A DNA stretch of 64,000 nucleotides from JAMXLO01 sp963818775 (GCA_963818775.1 CAWFUF010000033.1:62001-126000); one strand, 5' to 3'; counted from the stretch's first letter, positions 34,704 to 44,146 are shown. Numbers and translations are program-made. The notes: generated by a model from the sequence alone, not told the origin.

Positions 34704-35828
34704 TCACAGAGTTTTCTCCAAGAGGGCTTCGTTGCGCGAAACGAGGTCGGATACGGTCAGCCCCGTCCGCCAATCCTCCAGTTGCTGCACCACCTTGCTG
34801 CGGTAGCGTGGCAGGTCGACCGCATTGCCAAGGCGGTAGCTCAGCCAGTGGTCAGCCTCGCGCGGAACCACCGGCACCAAAGCGGCCATCTCAACCAGAG
34901 TGTCCGCCATGTCTGGTGCGGTATCCCACAGGGCGCCTATGCGGTCCCAGCCATCGAGCAGCCAATCCGGTCGCGCCAGCAACTGCGCGATCTCACCTGG
35001 ATCTCTTGCCCAATTTCTCAGGAGAGCCGCGATATTGCCGGGCGTCGCCTGCGCGTCGGCTAGCGTCGACTTTGCCAGCATGATGGTCAGGTCCGCGGCA
35101 TTGGCGACCAGGATCGCCACGTTCGCGTTCTCGTCCGGATCGCTTTCAGCGTACTTGATGACCTCGCGGCGCACGCGGATCAGTCTGCCGATTTCCCGCG
35201 CTACCCTGGCAGGTCGTCTGACACCAACTCCCCTGAAGAGCGCGGCAAGCTGTTCGAGGGCGGTTGCTATCGCATCGACGGTGCAGCCAAGCTTCGGCGC
35301 CATGCGCGCTACTGCGCGCTTGCCGCGCTGTTCCAGTTCGAGCGGAGGGGCCTGCTCGGGAGGGATCGGACACTCGCCCTTGCGCTCCGTCTGGCGCACC
35401 AATTCAAGGAGCAGGTCGAAATTTGCCTGCAAACGTTCCAGGTCATCGCTTTCTCGCGCTTTTTTTGCGGCTGTCACCGCGCCGCGGCCGGCCAGCCCTT
35501 CAGAGGCAACTTCGCGAGCCGTGGTACGGATCGTGTCGGGCGTCACGCCGCGCAGTTTGACAACCGCTTCAATGAGCCGTCGATCGTTCAGCGTGAGGGT
35601 GTAGAGGCTGGATATATGATCCCAGGATAGAATATAGACACCGCGCCCCCCCGACGGATTTTGCACGACCAGTTCCAGCGGGTTGCGCTCACCTGGCCGC
35701 GCGCGCGCGCCGTTTAATTGTGGCGTGGTGAACGGGACTGCCACCCCACGCTCAAGAAACGTGGTTGGCAGGAAAGCGTCGACCGGTTGGACATCCGGGC
35801 GGGAAGCGGGTTGGGCAGTCGCGCTCAC
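34704..35828 (-). CDS. Conserved hypothetical protein, first gene of an unknown operon
   Basis: 374 residues from a GTG at 35828. After a Pro-rich start (about 1-50) comes SGGRGVYILSWDHISSLYTL and a long helical protein with basic and acidic surfaces. A segment FDLLLELVRQTERKGECPIP sits mid-protein and EADHWLSYRLGNAVDLPRYR near the end. No membrane helix, no catalytic motif, no family I can name. Operon with the gene downstream at 33437. Confidence 0.6.
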   Translation of the reverse strand: MSATAQPASRPDVQPVDAFLPTTFLERGVAVPFTTPQLNGARARPGERNPLELVVQNPSGGRGVYILSWDHISSLYTLTLNDRRLIEAVVKLRGVTPDTIRTTAREVASEGLAGRGAVTAAKKARESDDLERLQANFDLLLELVRQTERKGECPIPPEQAPPLELEQRGKRAVARMAPKLGCTVDAIATALEQLAALFRGVGVRRPARVAREIGRLIRVRREVIKYAESDPDENANVAILVANAADLTIMLAKSTLADAQATPGNIAALLRNWARDPGEIAQLLARPDWLLDGWDRIGALWDTAPDMADTLVEMAALVPVVPREADHWLSYRLGNAVDLPRYRSKVVQQLEDWRTGLTVSDLVSRNEALLEKTL

Positions 35829-35940
35829 TGTGGGTATTCGCTGATTGACTGCGCATCATGCCACCAGGTCCGTCAACATATCCTTTCTGCGCGCGGCGTG
35901 GGCTGCACCGTGGCGCCTGCGCTGCCCGGATGGGCGACGA

Positions 35941-38064
35941 TCACGCCAAGACGCCGGTCTCCGCCCGCCATTGCTGCAGCCACCGCCGAAGCCGCAGCCC
36001 GCCATCCTTCGGCGGTGCATCGACCGCGTGCCACGCAAGGTATGCGCCGCCCTCCGCGCCCAGCAGCAGCACGCCATCCATTGCCTTGGAGCGCCGCAGC
36101 GCCTCGAGCGCCTGCTGTGGCGTCTGCACGATCGGCCCGGCGACGTTGAGCGAGGTATTCACCGACACCTCGACGCCTGCGCGCTTGCCCATCGCCTTCA
36201 GATAGGCGTGCGTGAACGGATCTGTGTCCTCGCGCACGATCTGGATGCGGCTGGTGTTGTCGCGATGGATCACCGCGGGGATATGGCGGATCGCGTCCGC
36301 GCGCGGCCGCACGGTCAGCACCATGTAGTTGTAGGCACTGTAGTCATCGTCCGCGGCGCCATCCTGCAATTCGAACCAGCGATGCGCGGCCTCCAGCGTG
36401 AGCATTGGCGCCAGTGGACGGAACGGCTCGCGGAACTTGACCAGCCGGTTGATGGTTTCCAGCGTCCGCGGATTGCAGGGATTGGCGAGGATCGATCGAT
36501 GCCCGAGCGCGCGTGGCCCGGTCTCGGCGGGACCCTGAAACAGGCCCAGCACGCCATCCTGCGCGATGCACCAGGCAAGCAGGTCCGCGATGTGACCGTG
36601 GTCGTCGCTCAGGCGTTCCCAGCCGATTTCGTCGATGTTGCGCAGGGCCGCCTCGATCGCGCGATTGCCAGGCGCCACGCCGCAGTAGAATGCGTGACCC
36701 AGCTTCTTGCCAAGCGGCGCGCCATTCGACAGTGCGAAATGATACGCGGCACCGACCGGTACACCGGCGTCGCTCGGCACTGGCGGTACCCAGATATGCA
36801 GGCCCGGGTGGTGATCCAGCAGCCGCATGTTGGCGATCGCATTGAGCGCGGTGCCGCCGGTCAGCACCAGCCGCCTGCTCCCGGTGGTCCGCATCAGATG
36901 GCCGACGATGTGGAACAGCGCATCCTCGAATACGAGCTGCGTCGCCGCGGCCTTGTCGAAGCGGGCCTGGGAATCGACCTCGGCCGATGCGACGTCGACA
37001 CGCATCACCGCATCGGGATTCCACATCGCGTCGAGCGGAATGGGTGGGCCAATGATGTCGTGCAGCGCCCTGGTGTAGGGGCGCGCCTGAAGGCCGCGCG
37101 GCCAGTTCGCCAGAGCGCGATTGAGCCGCAACGTGCCGTCGCCCTCGAAGTGGAACAGCTCGCGAAGCTGCCGGTAATACGGGTTGGTGAGCCGCTCGCC
37201 ATCGCCCCAGGCGGCGGAGCCCATGAAGCGGCCCTCGCTGCTGAGGATGGTCCAGCCTCCCTGCGTCGAGCTGATCATGCTGTAGTAGCCGCCCAGTGAA
37301 TCGAAAATGTCGCGATTGCGATGGACCAGCGTGACGGTGTCGCGTTGCGCAACATAGAGCGAGATCGCGCCATCGTCGCCGATGCCGTCCAGCACGCTGA
37401 TCATCACCGGCTCGTCGCCGTCGGCGAACGGCGATACCGCATAGGAGAAATATGCGTGGTTGTCATGATGCCGCATGCCGATGATCGGCATCGCTCGACG
37501 CAGCCCCAGTTGGCGTCCGAGCCGCTGCGGCGAGTGGAACGCACGGGCGATGTGGCCCGCGTTCATCGGCACGAAATTCTGCGGCCGCAGGAAGACGCGG
37601 CTCGCCGGCAGTTCCTCGACGATGCTGCGCAACAGGGTGGCGGCGAGTGTGACGTAGTCCCAGCTTGCGACGAACGCATGGATCTGCACCGGCTCGATGC
37701 CGATTCTTTCCAGCATGGCCAGTGCGGCGTGCAGGCCCTGTTCCGGCCAGCTGGTGCAGTGGCGAACGCCGGTGTAGCGCTCCTCCTCATTGTTACAGAT
37801 CACACGGATGCCGTCGGCCTGCGAGGCCTCTACCAGGGCGACGCCGCTGTTGTGGCCCGCGGGCCCTATGCCGGCCAGATAGACGCGCTCGCCGCGTCGC
37901 AGCTTCTCAGCGAAGGTCGCGCCGCGTTCACGCGCATAGGCACTGTCTGGCGTGTGGAATCCGCAGCGCGCGGCGTATGCGCGCAGCAGCGGACGGCTGA
38001 CGCGCTCTGCCAGTGCGCCGAGTACAGGGTGTGTCGGACCATAGTGTGCATAGCTCGTGGGCAT
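35941..38064 (-). CDS. NodU/TobZ-type O-carbamoyltransferase
   Basis: 707 residues, longer than the usual 550-600. Residues about 1-60 are an unusual extension. The Kae1-like domain starts at VYLAGIGPAGHNSGVALVEA and includes EERYTGVRHCTSWPEQGL, IIGMRHHDNHAYFSYAVSPF (metal-binding His) and VMISVLDGIGDDGAISLY. GGTALNAIANMRLL and the active-site segment LFQGPAETGPRALGHRSIL follow. The C-terminal YrdC-like domain carries VEVSVNTSLNVAGPIVQTP. It forms a carbamoyl-adenylate from carbamoyl phosphate and ATP and passes the carbamoyl group to a hydroxyl. No sugar or antibiotic pathway genes are adjacent, so the acceptor is unknown. Confidence 0.88.
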   Translation of the reverse strand: MPTSYAHYGPTHPVLGALAERVSRPLLRAYAARCGFHTPDSAYARERGATFAEKLRRGERVYLAGIGPAGHNSGVALVEASQADGIRVICNNEEERYTGVRHCTSWPEQGLHAALAMLERIGIEPVQIHAFVASWDYVTLAATLLRSIVEELPASRVFLRPQNFVPMNAGHIARAFHSPQRLGRQLGLRRAMPIIGMRHHDNHAYFSYAVSPFADGDEPVMISVLDGIGDDGAISLYVAQRDTVTLVHRNRDIFDSLGGYYSMISSTQGGWTILSSEGRFMGSAAWGDGERLTNPYYRQLRELFHFEGDGTLRLNRALANWPRGLQARPYTRALHDIIGPPIPLDAMWNPDAVMRVDVASAEVDSQARFDKAAATQLVFEDALFHIVGHLMRTTGSRRLVLTGGTALNAIANMRLLDHHPGLHIWVPPVPSDAGVPVGAAYHFALSNGAPLGKKLGHAFYCGVAPGNRAIEAALRNIDEIGWERLSDDHGHIADLLAWCIAQDGVLGLFQGPAETGPRALGHRSILANPCNPRTLETINRLVKFREPFRPLAPMLTLEAAHRWFELQDGAADDDYSAYNYMVLTVRPRADAIRHIPAVIHRDNTSRIQIVREDTDPFTHAYLKAMGKRAGVEVSVNTSLNVAGPIVQTPQQALEALRRSKAMDGVLLLGAEGGAYLAWHAVDAPPKDGGLRLRRWLQQWRAETGVLA

Positions 38065-38200
38065 CGCTTCAGCTTGCCTTGCCCGGCAATTCCACTCCAG
38101 TGGGCGTCAGATGATGGCGCGACGCGGGCTTTAAGCACTTGGTGAGGAATTGCGGCGCTTGCTTGGGCATCTGAACAACTCAGGCAACCGGGGCATCGGG

Positions 38201-38599
38201 ATGCATCGCGCCGACATCGATTTGGAACACAATCGGCTGATCCTGCATTGGATTGACTCGCTCAATGTCTCCGACGTCGAACGGCTACAGGCGGAGGTGA
38301 CCTCGCTGCTGCCGAAGCTGCGGCCGGGGTTCGATTGCATCAGTGATACCACCAATATGCGGCCTGTTTCGCGGCATGTGGCCGAGCACATCGAGCGGCT
38401 CCAGGCTCTCCTGCACAAGGCGGGTATGCGCTGGGTGGTGCGCATCGTGGGCAAGGGCGATGGAGCGCAGCGTGCCGCAACCCAGATGGACCGCACGGCG
38501 GAAACGGCCGGATATGCGACCATCCACGTGGCTTCCGAGGCGGAAGCGCTGGTCGTGTTGAGCCAACCTCAACCGGTGACGATGTCCGACGCCCGGTAG
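38201..38599 (+). CDS. STAS-like domain protein
   Basis: 132 residues from the ATG at 38201. The alternating strand-helix layout (NRLILHWIDSLNVSDVERLQ, FDCISDTTNMRPVSRHVAEH, MRWVVRIVGKGDGAQRAATQ) resembles STAS/SpoIIAA-like domains of anti-anti-sigma or UspA-adjacent proteins. No phospho-acceptor Ser is obvious, so the role is open. The start is uncertain; a TTG at 38150 is also in frame. Its 3' end overlaps serB by 31 bases on the opposite strand. Confidence 0.55.
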   Translation: MHRADIDLEHNRLILHWIDSLNVSDVERLQAEVTSLLPKLRPGFDCISDTTNMRPVSRHVAEHIERLQALLHKAGMRWVVRIVGKGDGAQRAATQMDRTAETAGYATIHVASEAEALVVLSQPQPVTMSDAR

Positions 38600-39444
38600 C
38601 CTTGCGCGAACAGCAGTGCGCGCAGATCGGTGTGGTCCACACGCGCGTCGGCCGCGGCTGCCACGATCGGCTTGGCGCGGAACGCAACGCCCAGGCCGGC
38701 GGCTCGCAGCATGTCGAGGTCATTGGCGCCATCGCCGACCGCCAGCGTCGCGGACAGAGGCAGTCCGCGTTCGGCGGCAAGCTGGATCAGCGTGGCGAGC
38801 TTGGTGTCACGATCGAGGATTGGTTCGGCAACGCGCCCGGTCAGCACCGAGCCGTCATCCATCAGCACATTGGATCGATGCTGATCGAATCCGCACAGCG
38901 CCGCGACCCTGCTGGTGAAGAAGGAGAAACCGCCGGACACGAGCACGGCAAAGGCGCCATGCGCACGCATCGTCGCCACCAGTTCGCGGGCACCCGGCGT
39001 CAGACGAATGCGCTGCCATGTCTGCTCGAGCGCGGCGATCGGAAGCCCCTTCAGCATGCCCACCCGCTCGCGCAGCGCCGCCTTGAAGTCGAGTTCGCCG
39101 TTCATCGCGCGGGCGGTTATCTCGGCGATGCGCGGTTTCAGGCCAGCGAAGTCGGCAAGTTCGTCGAGTGTCTCGCCGGTCACGATGGTGCTGTCCATGT
39201 CGGCGACCAGCAACGCTTTGCGCCTGCCCTCGGAGGGTGTCGCTATGGCGTCGATCGCGGCGCTGTCGAGAGCCGCGCGCACCACCGCCATGTCAGGTGG
39301 ACCGGGCAATGCGATGTCAACGGCCTCACCAGGCGCAAGGATGTCGGGAACGCTGCCCCTCACCGCGTCCCGCACGCGCGCGATTGCTGCCGCGGATAGC
39401 GTGGCCGCACCACGCGGGACGATAAGGGTCAGAGTATAGCGCAT
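38569..39444 (-). CDS. serB: Phosphoserine phosphatase
   Basis: 291 residues. HAD motifs: LLVADMDSTIVTGETLDELA (about 79-98) with the DxDST nucleophile, FAVLVSGGFSFFTSRVA (motif II Ser and downstream helix), and TLAVGDGANDLDMLRAAGLG (motif IV GDGAND), then GVAFRAKPIV. The N-terminal 75 residues form the ACT-like regulatory region typical of SerB. It makes L-serine from phosphoserine. Two more ATGs lie three and four codons upstream; 39444 is the best fit to the family start. Confidence 0.93.
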   Translation of the reverse strand: MRYTLTLIVPRGAATLSAAAIARVRDAVRGSVPDILAPGEAVDIALPGPPDMAVVRAALDSAAIDAIATPSEGRRKALLVADMDSTIVTGETLDELADFAGLKPRIAEITARAMNGELDFKAALRERVGMLKGLPIAALEQTWQRIRLTPGARELVATMRAHGAFAVLVSGGFSFFTSRVAALCGFDQHRSNVLMDDGSVLTGRVAEPILDRDTKLATLIQLAAERGLPLSATLAVGDGANDLDMLRAAGLGVAFRAKPIVAAAADARVDHTDLRALLFAQGYRASDIVTG

Positions 39445-39514
39445 CCCACGCATCATAATGCGACCCGTGGCGAAGGCGAGAACCGCCGCCCAGACGCCTA
39501 CACCATCGGCAGCG

Positions 39515-39979
39515 CTACCCCGCCACGATCGCGTTGCGGATGCGAAGCGGCGAGCCCACGCCCACCAGGGGCTCGAACCCGGCACCGGTGCCGCGGATGA
39601 GCAGCGTGCCATAGCCCCAGATACGGCCGGCCAGGCCCTGTTCCACGTCCACCGTCTCGATCTTGCCCACGTTCATCTCGACCGTGTGTCGCGACAGCAG
39701 ACCACGCTTGAAGATAACCCGCCGATCGGTCACCACGATCTCGGTCGCCTTGCGGCGGATCCAGGCGCCGAGCAGCAGCAGGATGCCCACAACACCAACC
39801 ACTCCACCCGCCATCAACCCATAGCGCTGCCAATCAGGACCCGGCAGTTGTTCAGAGAACACCAACAACGCCGCGGCGATCGCCAGCACCACGAAAGCGC
39901 GGCCGTAGATCGACCAATGAAGCCGCCCGACCACTTTTACCGTCTCATCAGGCTGCAGGACCTTCGTGTAGTAAGCCAT
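39515..39979 (-). CDS. Membrane protein with a bacterial PH (bPH2) domain
   Basis: 154 residues. Two membrane helices (about 27-43 and 53-72) precede a bPH2/DUF304-type domain: TEIVVTDRRVIFKRGLLSRH, MNVGKIETVDVEQGLAGRI and YGTLLIRGTGAGFEPL. This is the usual order in short YdbT/YdbS-like or stand-alone bPH2 proteins, function unknown. Its start overlaps the stop of the membrane protein gene upstream by one base, so the two form an operon. Confidence 0.85.
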   Translation of the reverse strand: MAYYTKVLQPDETVKVVGRLHWSIYGRAFVVLAIAAALLVFSEQLPGPDWQRYGLMAGGVVGVVGILLLLGAWIRRKATEIVVTDRRVIFKRGLLSRHTVEMNVGKIETVDVEQGLAGRIWGYGTLLIRGTGAGFEPLVGVGSPLRIRNAIVAG

Positions 39980-40434
39980 CAGCCCAGTTCGCCCATGTGC
40001 ACTGCCAAATCGGCGCACACAAGGCTGCCGACGAAGGCTACGAATACGAGGATCGCGCGGACGCGGATCGGCAGGATGCTGCCGGTGATCTCCGCCAGCA
40101 CAAATGGCCCCGCGAGACACGCGAAGGCGATCAAGGCACCGAAATAGGCCCAGACGAACCAGAACATCCCGTATGTCAGCACAATCGAGACAAACAACGG
40201 CGCCAGATACAGCGGGTTCGACCAGCCGCCAGGGATTTTCAGAACTGTGAAGCCGATGAAGCCGAACAACGATAACGAACCCGGGTACAGCAACCGGTAG
40301 GCTTCTGCCGGAAGCGCCGTGGCTGACGGCCACAGGTCCACCATGGGCACGAGCGCGGCCACGCAACTCCCCGTTTCCAATTCGGCCAGCGTACCACCGC
40401 GCGTGTCCTGGCGCGAGAGCGGGCGATTTGCCAT
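39979..40434 (-). CDS. Four-helix membrane protein
   Basis: About 151 residues from an ATG at 40434. Hydrophobic segments near 45-65, 70-90, 95-118 and 122-142 suggest four membrane helices, resembling short Yip1-like proteins. FVWAYFGALIAFACLAGPFV is the most distinctive segment. Function unknown; operon with the bPH2 protein gene. Confidence 0.6.
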   Translation of the reverse strand: MANRPLSRQDTRGGTLAELETGSCVAALVPMVDLWPSATALPAEAYRLLYPGSLSLFGFIGFTVLKIPGGWSNPLYLAPLFVSIVLTYGMFWFVWAYFGALIAFACLAGPFVLAEITGSILPIRVRAILVFVAFVGSLVCADLAVHMGELG

Positions 40435-40474
40435 ACCGGGGACAACCAGGACCTGCGAATGGGAGGAACCGCTC

Positions 40475-41476
40475 ATGCTCGCCAACATTCCAGCCACCCA
40501 GACCGTGATCGAAATCAGCAAGGCCGGCGGACCCGAGGTGCTGGTGCCTGCAACACGTCCCGTGCCGGAGCCGAAGGCAGGCGAGGTGCTGATACGAATA
40601 GCGGCCGGCGGGGTCAATCGAGCCGACTGCCTCCAGCGCATGGGCCGCTATCCGATGCCGCCTGGAGCGCCGGACATCCCCGGGCTGGAATGCTCCGGCA
40701 CCATCGTAAAGCGCGGCGACGCGGTCACGCAGTGGCAGGACGGCGATCAGGTCTGCGCGCTGATGATCGGCGACGGCTACGGCGAGTATGCCGCGGTTCC
40801 CGCGGTGCAGTGCCTGCCGGTGCCTCAGGATGTCGACCTGATCGACGCCGGCGGACTGCCGGAGACGTTCTGCACTGTCTGGACCAACGTGTTCGATCGG
40901 ATGCATCTCCAGCCCGGCGAGACGTTCCTGATCCAGGGCGGCTCCAGCGGCATCGGCGTCACCTCCATACAGCTTGCTAAGGCGTGGGGCTGCAAGGTGC
41001 TCGCCACCGCCGGCTCTGACGCGAAATGCGCTGCCTGCCGCGGGTTCGGCGCCGATGTCGCGATCAACTATCGCACGCAGGATTTTGTCGCGGTGGGCAA
41101 GGAGTTCACCGGCGAGCGCGGCGTCGATGCGATCCTCGACATGGTCGGCGGCCACTACATCCCACGCGAGATCGAACTGCTCGCACACGAGGGGCGGCTG
41201 TGCTTTGTCGCGCTCATGGGCGGCACGCTGGTGGAAGCGGATTTCGGCGCGATCCAGCGCAAGCACCTGACCGTCACCGGCTCGACGCTGCGTTCACGCA
41301 GCGTGGTGCAGAAGGCGGCGATCATCGGCGCGTTGCGCGAGAAGGTGTGGCCGATGTGGGCGGAGCACAAACTGCGGCCATTCACCTATCGCCGTTTCCC
41401 CCTGCGTGAGGCCGCGGAGGCGCACCGTCTGATGGAATCGTCAGAGCACATCGGCAAGATCCTGCTGGTGCCCTGA
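40475..41476 (+). CDS. Zinc-free medium-chain NAD(P)H quinone oxidoreductase
   Basis: 333 residues from the ATG at 40475 with GGGAGG upstream. The GroES-like part shows AAGGVNRADCLQRMGRYPMP (about 46-66) and PDIPGLECSGTIV. The nucleotide loop FLIQGGSSGIGVTSIQLAKA (about 150-170) is the AxGxxG-type NADPH site of quinone oxidoreductases/enoyl reductases (PIG3-like). The PIG3-like members reduce quinones with NADPH. It heads a rightward group with an LLM flavin enzyme and an esterase. Confidence 0.9.
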   Translation: MLANIPATQTVIEISKAGGPEVLVPATRPVPEPKAGEVLIRIAAGGVNRADCLQRMGRYPMPPGAPDIPGLECSGTIVKRGDAVTQWQDGDQVCALMIGDGYGEYAAVPAVQCLPVPQDVDLIDAGGLPETFCTVWTNVFDRMHLQPGETFLIQGGSSGIGVTSIQLAKAWGCKVLATAGSDAKCAACRGFGADVAINYRTQDFVAVGKEFTGERGVDAILDMVGGHYIPREIELLAHEGRLCFVALMGGTLVEADFGAIQRKHLTVTGSTLRSRSVVQKAAIIGALREKVWPMWAEHKLRPFTYRRFPLREAAEAHRLMESSEHIGKILLVP

Positions 41477-41608
41477 ATCCATGGTTTGTGCGGCCACGGC
41501 GTCATGAACAAAAACGGGTGAACACGCACGCTCTGCTGGCATCCTGAGCCAATCCGCTCCATCACTGGTGGAAACCGGTTCAACGGTCGGATAGGGAGCG
41601 AAACAGCC

Positions 41609-42979
41609 ATGCTGGAAGTCGGTGTGTTCCATAACGGTGCGTCCAGCCTGCCGGTCATCACCACCAAGGACGGCGTCACGCTCAACGACGGTTCGCTTGC
41701 GCAGGTGCATCAGGCCGCGCAGGAGACGCTGGTGAACCAGGTGCGACAGGGCATCCTGGCAGAGAAGTTGGGCTTTCAGTCGTTCTGGCTCACCGAGCAC
41801 CACTTCCAGCCGGAAGGCGCGGAGATGAGCCCCAACCCACTGATGGTGCAGACGGCCATCGCAGCCAACACCAGACGCATCCGGCTGGGCCAGGCGGCCA
41901 ACATCATTGTCTGGCACCATCCCGTGCGCCTGGCCGAACAGATCGCGACGCTCGACGTGATCAGCGGTGGCCGGGTGGAATGCGGCATCGGCCGCGGCTA
42001 TCAGCCGCGCGAGAACGAAACCCTCGGACGGCCGTACGGCTCGACGATCCAGGACCAGGAGCGCAACCGCAAGTCCTTCGAGGAGGCCGTCGCGATCCTG
42101 AAGAAGTGCTGGACCGAGCCGTCCTTCTCGCATCACGGCGAGAACTTCTCGATCCCGCCCACCTACACGAAGTGGAACCACAAGCAGACCATTGCCTATT
42201 TTCAGATGGACAAGGTCGAGCGCCGTCTGGAAGACGTGCTGTCACTCGGCGATCCCGACATGTATTCCGCGGGCAATCCGGTGCAGGCCACCACGACCAC
42301 GCTGAAGGAACTTCAGGTCTTCCCGCAGCCCATTCAAAAACCGCATCCGCAGCTCTGGGAGCCGTTGACCAGTGCGCGATCGCTCAAGTGGGCGGCGGAG
42401 CACGGGATCAACGGCGTCATGATCGCGGAGCCGAACGATCGGCTGCGGCGCAATATCGAAATATACCATGAGGCGGCAGAGAAGGCGGGCTGGCCCGACA
42501 TGCTCAATCGTGGAAGCTGCAAGTTCGGCTGGGACGCGGCAAAGCGGCGCGGCATCATGACCAGCCGCTATATCCACATCACCAGACCCGGTCGCGAGAA
42601 ACAGGCGCTCGAACGTGCGGCGCGCGCGATCGAGCTGCAGTTCGACTATTACGGCCCGTTCGGCTTCGGCGCGGTGGTAGCGCGGCTCAACGAGCCGATG
42701 TTCGATCTGAATAAGAAGGTCACCGCGGACATGCTGCGCGACCGCGAGATCGCCATCCACGGCTCCAAGCAGTTCGTCATCGACAAGATCATGAAGATGC
42801 GACACGAGTGCGGCTACGAGGATTTCTGCTTCATGGGCTGGTTCGAGCTCGGCGGTTTCGATGCGAAGGAGATCGAAGAGCAGATGCAGATGTTCGCCGA
42901 GGAGGTGATGCCGGTGATCGCCAGCGAATGCGGCGGGAAGGTGGAACTGCCGGTGCGTGGGCTCGATCTCTCGGTCTGA
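41609..42979 (+). CDS. LLM-class flavin-dependent monooxygenase
   Basis: 456 residues, bacterial luciferase-like TIM barrel. SFWLTEHHFQPEGAEMSPN, RIRLGQAANIIVWHHPVRLA and EQIATLDVISGGRVECGIGR follow the LLM family layout for flavin and substrate binding. FMN is supplied by a separate reductase, not seen here. The reaction is probably oxidation of an organic substrate with reduced flavin and oxygen. An esterase gene follows 11 bases later; MDR, LLM and esterase could form one catabolic pathway. Confidence 0.9.
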   Translation: MLEVGVFHNGASSLPVITTKDGVTLNDGSLAQVHQAAQETLVNQVRQGILAEKLGFQSFWLTEHHFQPEGAEMSPNPLMVQTAIAANTRRIRLGQAANIIVWHHPVRLAEQIATLDVISGGRVECGIGRGYQPRENETLGRPYGSTIQDQERNRKSFEEAVAILKKCWTEPSFSHHGENFSIPPTYTKWNHKQTIAYFQMDKVERRLEDVLSLGDPDMYSAGNPVQATTTTLKELQVFPQPIQKPHPQLWEPLTSARSLKWAAEHGINGVMIAEPNDRLRRNIEIYHEAAEKAGWPDMLNRGSCKFGWDAAKRRGIMTSRYIHITRPGREKQALERAARAIELQFDYYGPFGFGAVVARLNEPMFDLNKKVTADMLRDREIAIHGSKQFVIDKIMKMRHECGYEDFCFMGWFELGGFDAKEIEEQMQMFAEEVMPVIASECGGKVELPVRGLDLSV

Positions 42980-42990
42980 AGGAGCCGACA

Positions 42991-43905
42991 ATGGCAAGCA
43001 AGCAATCCGAGGAGCTCAAGACGCTATACCGCGGCTGGGTCGCCGCAATGCAGGCTGATCCGGAGATGCCGCTTGACGAGCTGCGGCGAAGATTCGAGCA
43101 CTGGGGCGACATCACTGGCGAACCTGGCGGCGTCGACTACATCGAGACGGATGCGGGAGGCGTCCCCTCCATGTGGGCTACGCCGAAAGGCTGTCCGGAG
43201 TCACGGGTGCTGCTGTGCGCGCACGGTGGTGGCTACGTCGTCGGCTCGATGTACACACACCGCAAGGCGTACGGCCATGTCGCGAAGGCGGTGGGCTGCC
43301 GCGCACTGATCGTGAACTATGGCCGCGCGCCGGAGAACATCCACCCCGGTCCCGTCGACGACATGGTGAAAGCCTACAAGTGGCTGCTCGACCAGGGCAT
43401 CCAGTCCGACCACATTGCGTTCATCGGTGATTCCGCCGGTGGCGGGCTTGCCGTCACGACGGTCCTGCGTGCGCGCGAGAGGGGACTGCCGCTTCCCGGC
43501 GCGACGATGCCGCTCTCGCCATGGCTCGACATGGACGCACGCGGCGAGACGTTCGAGACCAACCGCGATCGGGACGTGCTGGTGTCCCGTGATGTCATCG
43601 CGACCATGGCTGGCACGTTCCTGGGCGAGGGCGGCAGTCGCAACGACCCGCTCGCCAATCCGCTGCACGCCGAGCTTCGCGGCCTGCCCCCGATGTATAT
43701 ACAGACCGGCGCGGACGAGACTCTGCTGAGCGACAGCCGAGACCTCGCAGATTTGGCGCGCAGGTCGGACGTCGAAGTAACTCTGGAGGTCGTGCCAGAA
43801 ATGCAGCACGTCTTCCAGTTCCTCGCCGGCGTCGCGCCCGAAGCCGATGCGGCGATCGCGCGGCTGGCGAACTGGGTGCGTCCGCACCTCGGGCTCGGTG
43901 GATGA
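42991..43905 (+). CDS. HSL-type alpha/beta hydrolase (esterase)
   Basis: 304 residues. The hormone-sensitive-lipase motifs HGGGYVVGSMYTHRK (about 79-93) and GDSAGGGLAV (about 147-156) are intact, with late Asp in QTGADETLLSDS and His in PEMQHVFQFLAG. AAGGAG is present just upstream of the ATG. It hydrolyses short-chain esters or lactones. Translationally close to the LLM monooxygenase gene. Confidence 0.9.
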   Translation: MASKQSEELKTLYRGWVAAMQADPEMPLDELRRRFEHWGDITGEPGGVDYIETDAGGVPSMWATPKGCPESRVLLCAHGGGYVVGSMYTHRKAYGHVAKAVGCRALIVNYGRAPENIHPGPVDDMVKAYKWLLDQGIQSDHIAFIGDSAGGGLAVTTVLRARERGLPLPGATMPLSPWLDMDARGETFETNRDRDVLVSRDVIATMAGTFLGEGGSRNDPLANPLHAELRGLPPMYIQTGADETLLSDSRDLADLARRSDVEVTLEVVPEMQHVFQFLAGVAPEADAAIARLANWVRPHLGLGG

Positions 43906-43957
43906 GAGATGGCCTGATCAGGACTGGCATCGCCAGTGCCGTACGGCAGAAGTTGCT

Positions 43958-44087
43958 TTTAACACGGAGAAGCCGAGGCGAGAACCACAGAGGGCCACGG
44001 AGAAGGTAATCTTTGCGCTACGCGCGAAGCGCAATTCTTGCTTTCTCCGTGCCCTCCGTGGCTCTCGCCTGTTTTCTCCGTGTTAAA
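43958..44087. repeat. Long imperfect inverted repeat
   Basis: TTAACACGGAGAAGCCGAGG near 43959 and onward pairs with the reverse complement at about 44041-44087 (CTTTCTCCGTGCC, GGCTCTCGCC, CTCCGTGTTAA). The arms are about 45 bases with mismatches, and a roughly 35-base spacer holds a smaller palindrome (GCGCTACGCGCGAAGCGC). The CACGGAG/CACAGAGG composition is that of REP-like dispersed hairpins known in many bacteria. It follows the esterase gene and may act as a terminator or be a non-autonomous mobile repeat. Confidence 0.7.
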
Positions 44088-44146
44088 TTAGAAAAAGCCG
44101 CGGCGCACAAGAACCTGTCCCACGAGACCGCTGGCCCGCCTCAACG

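Noticed and set aside
35845..37299. 484-codon plus-strand frame over the carbamoyltransferase gene
   Set aside because: It mirrors the codon periodicity of the true minus-strand gene, which has complete active-site motifs.
39980..41266. N-terminal extension of the bPH2 frame (to 583 codons)
   Set aside because: The extension overlaps the membrane-protein and quinone-oxidoreductase genes and has no family features; the ATG at 39979 with operon overlap is the natural start.
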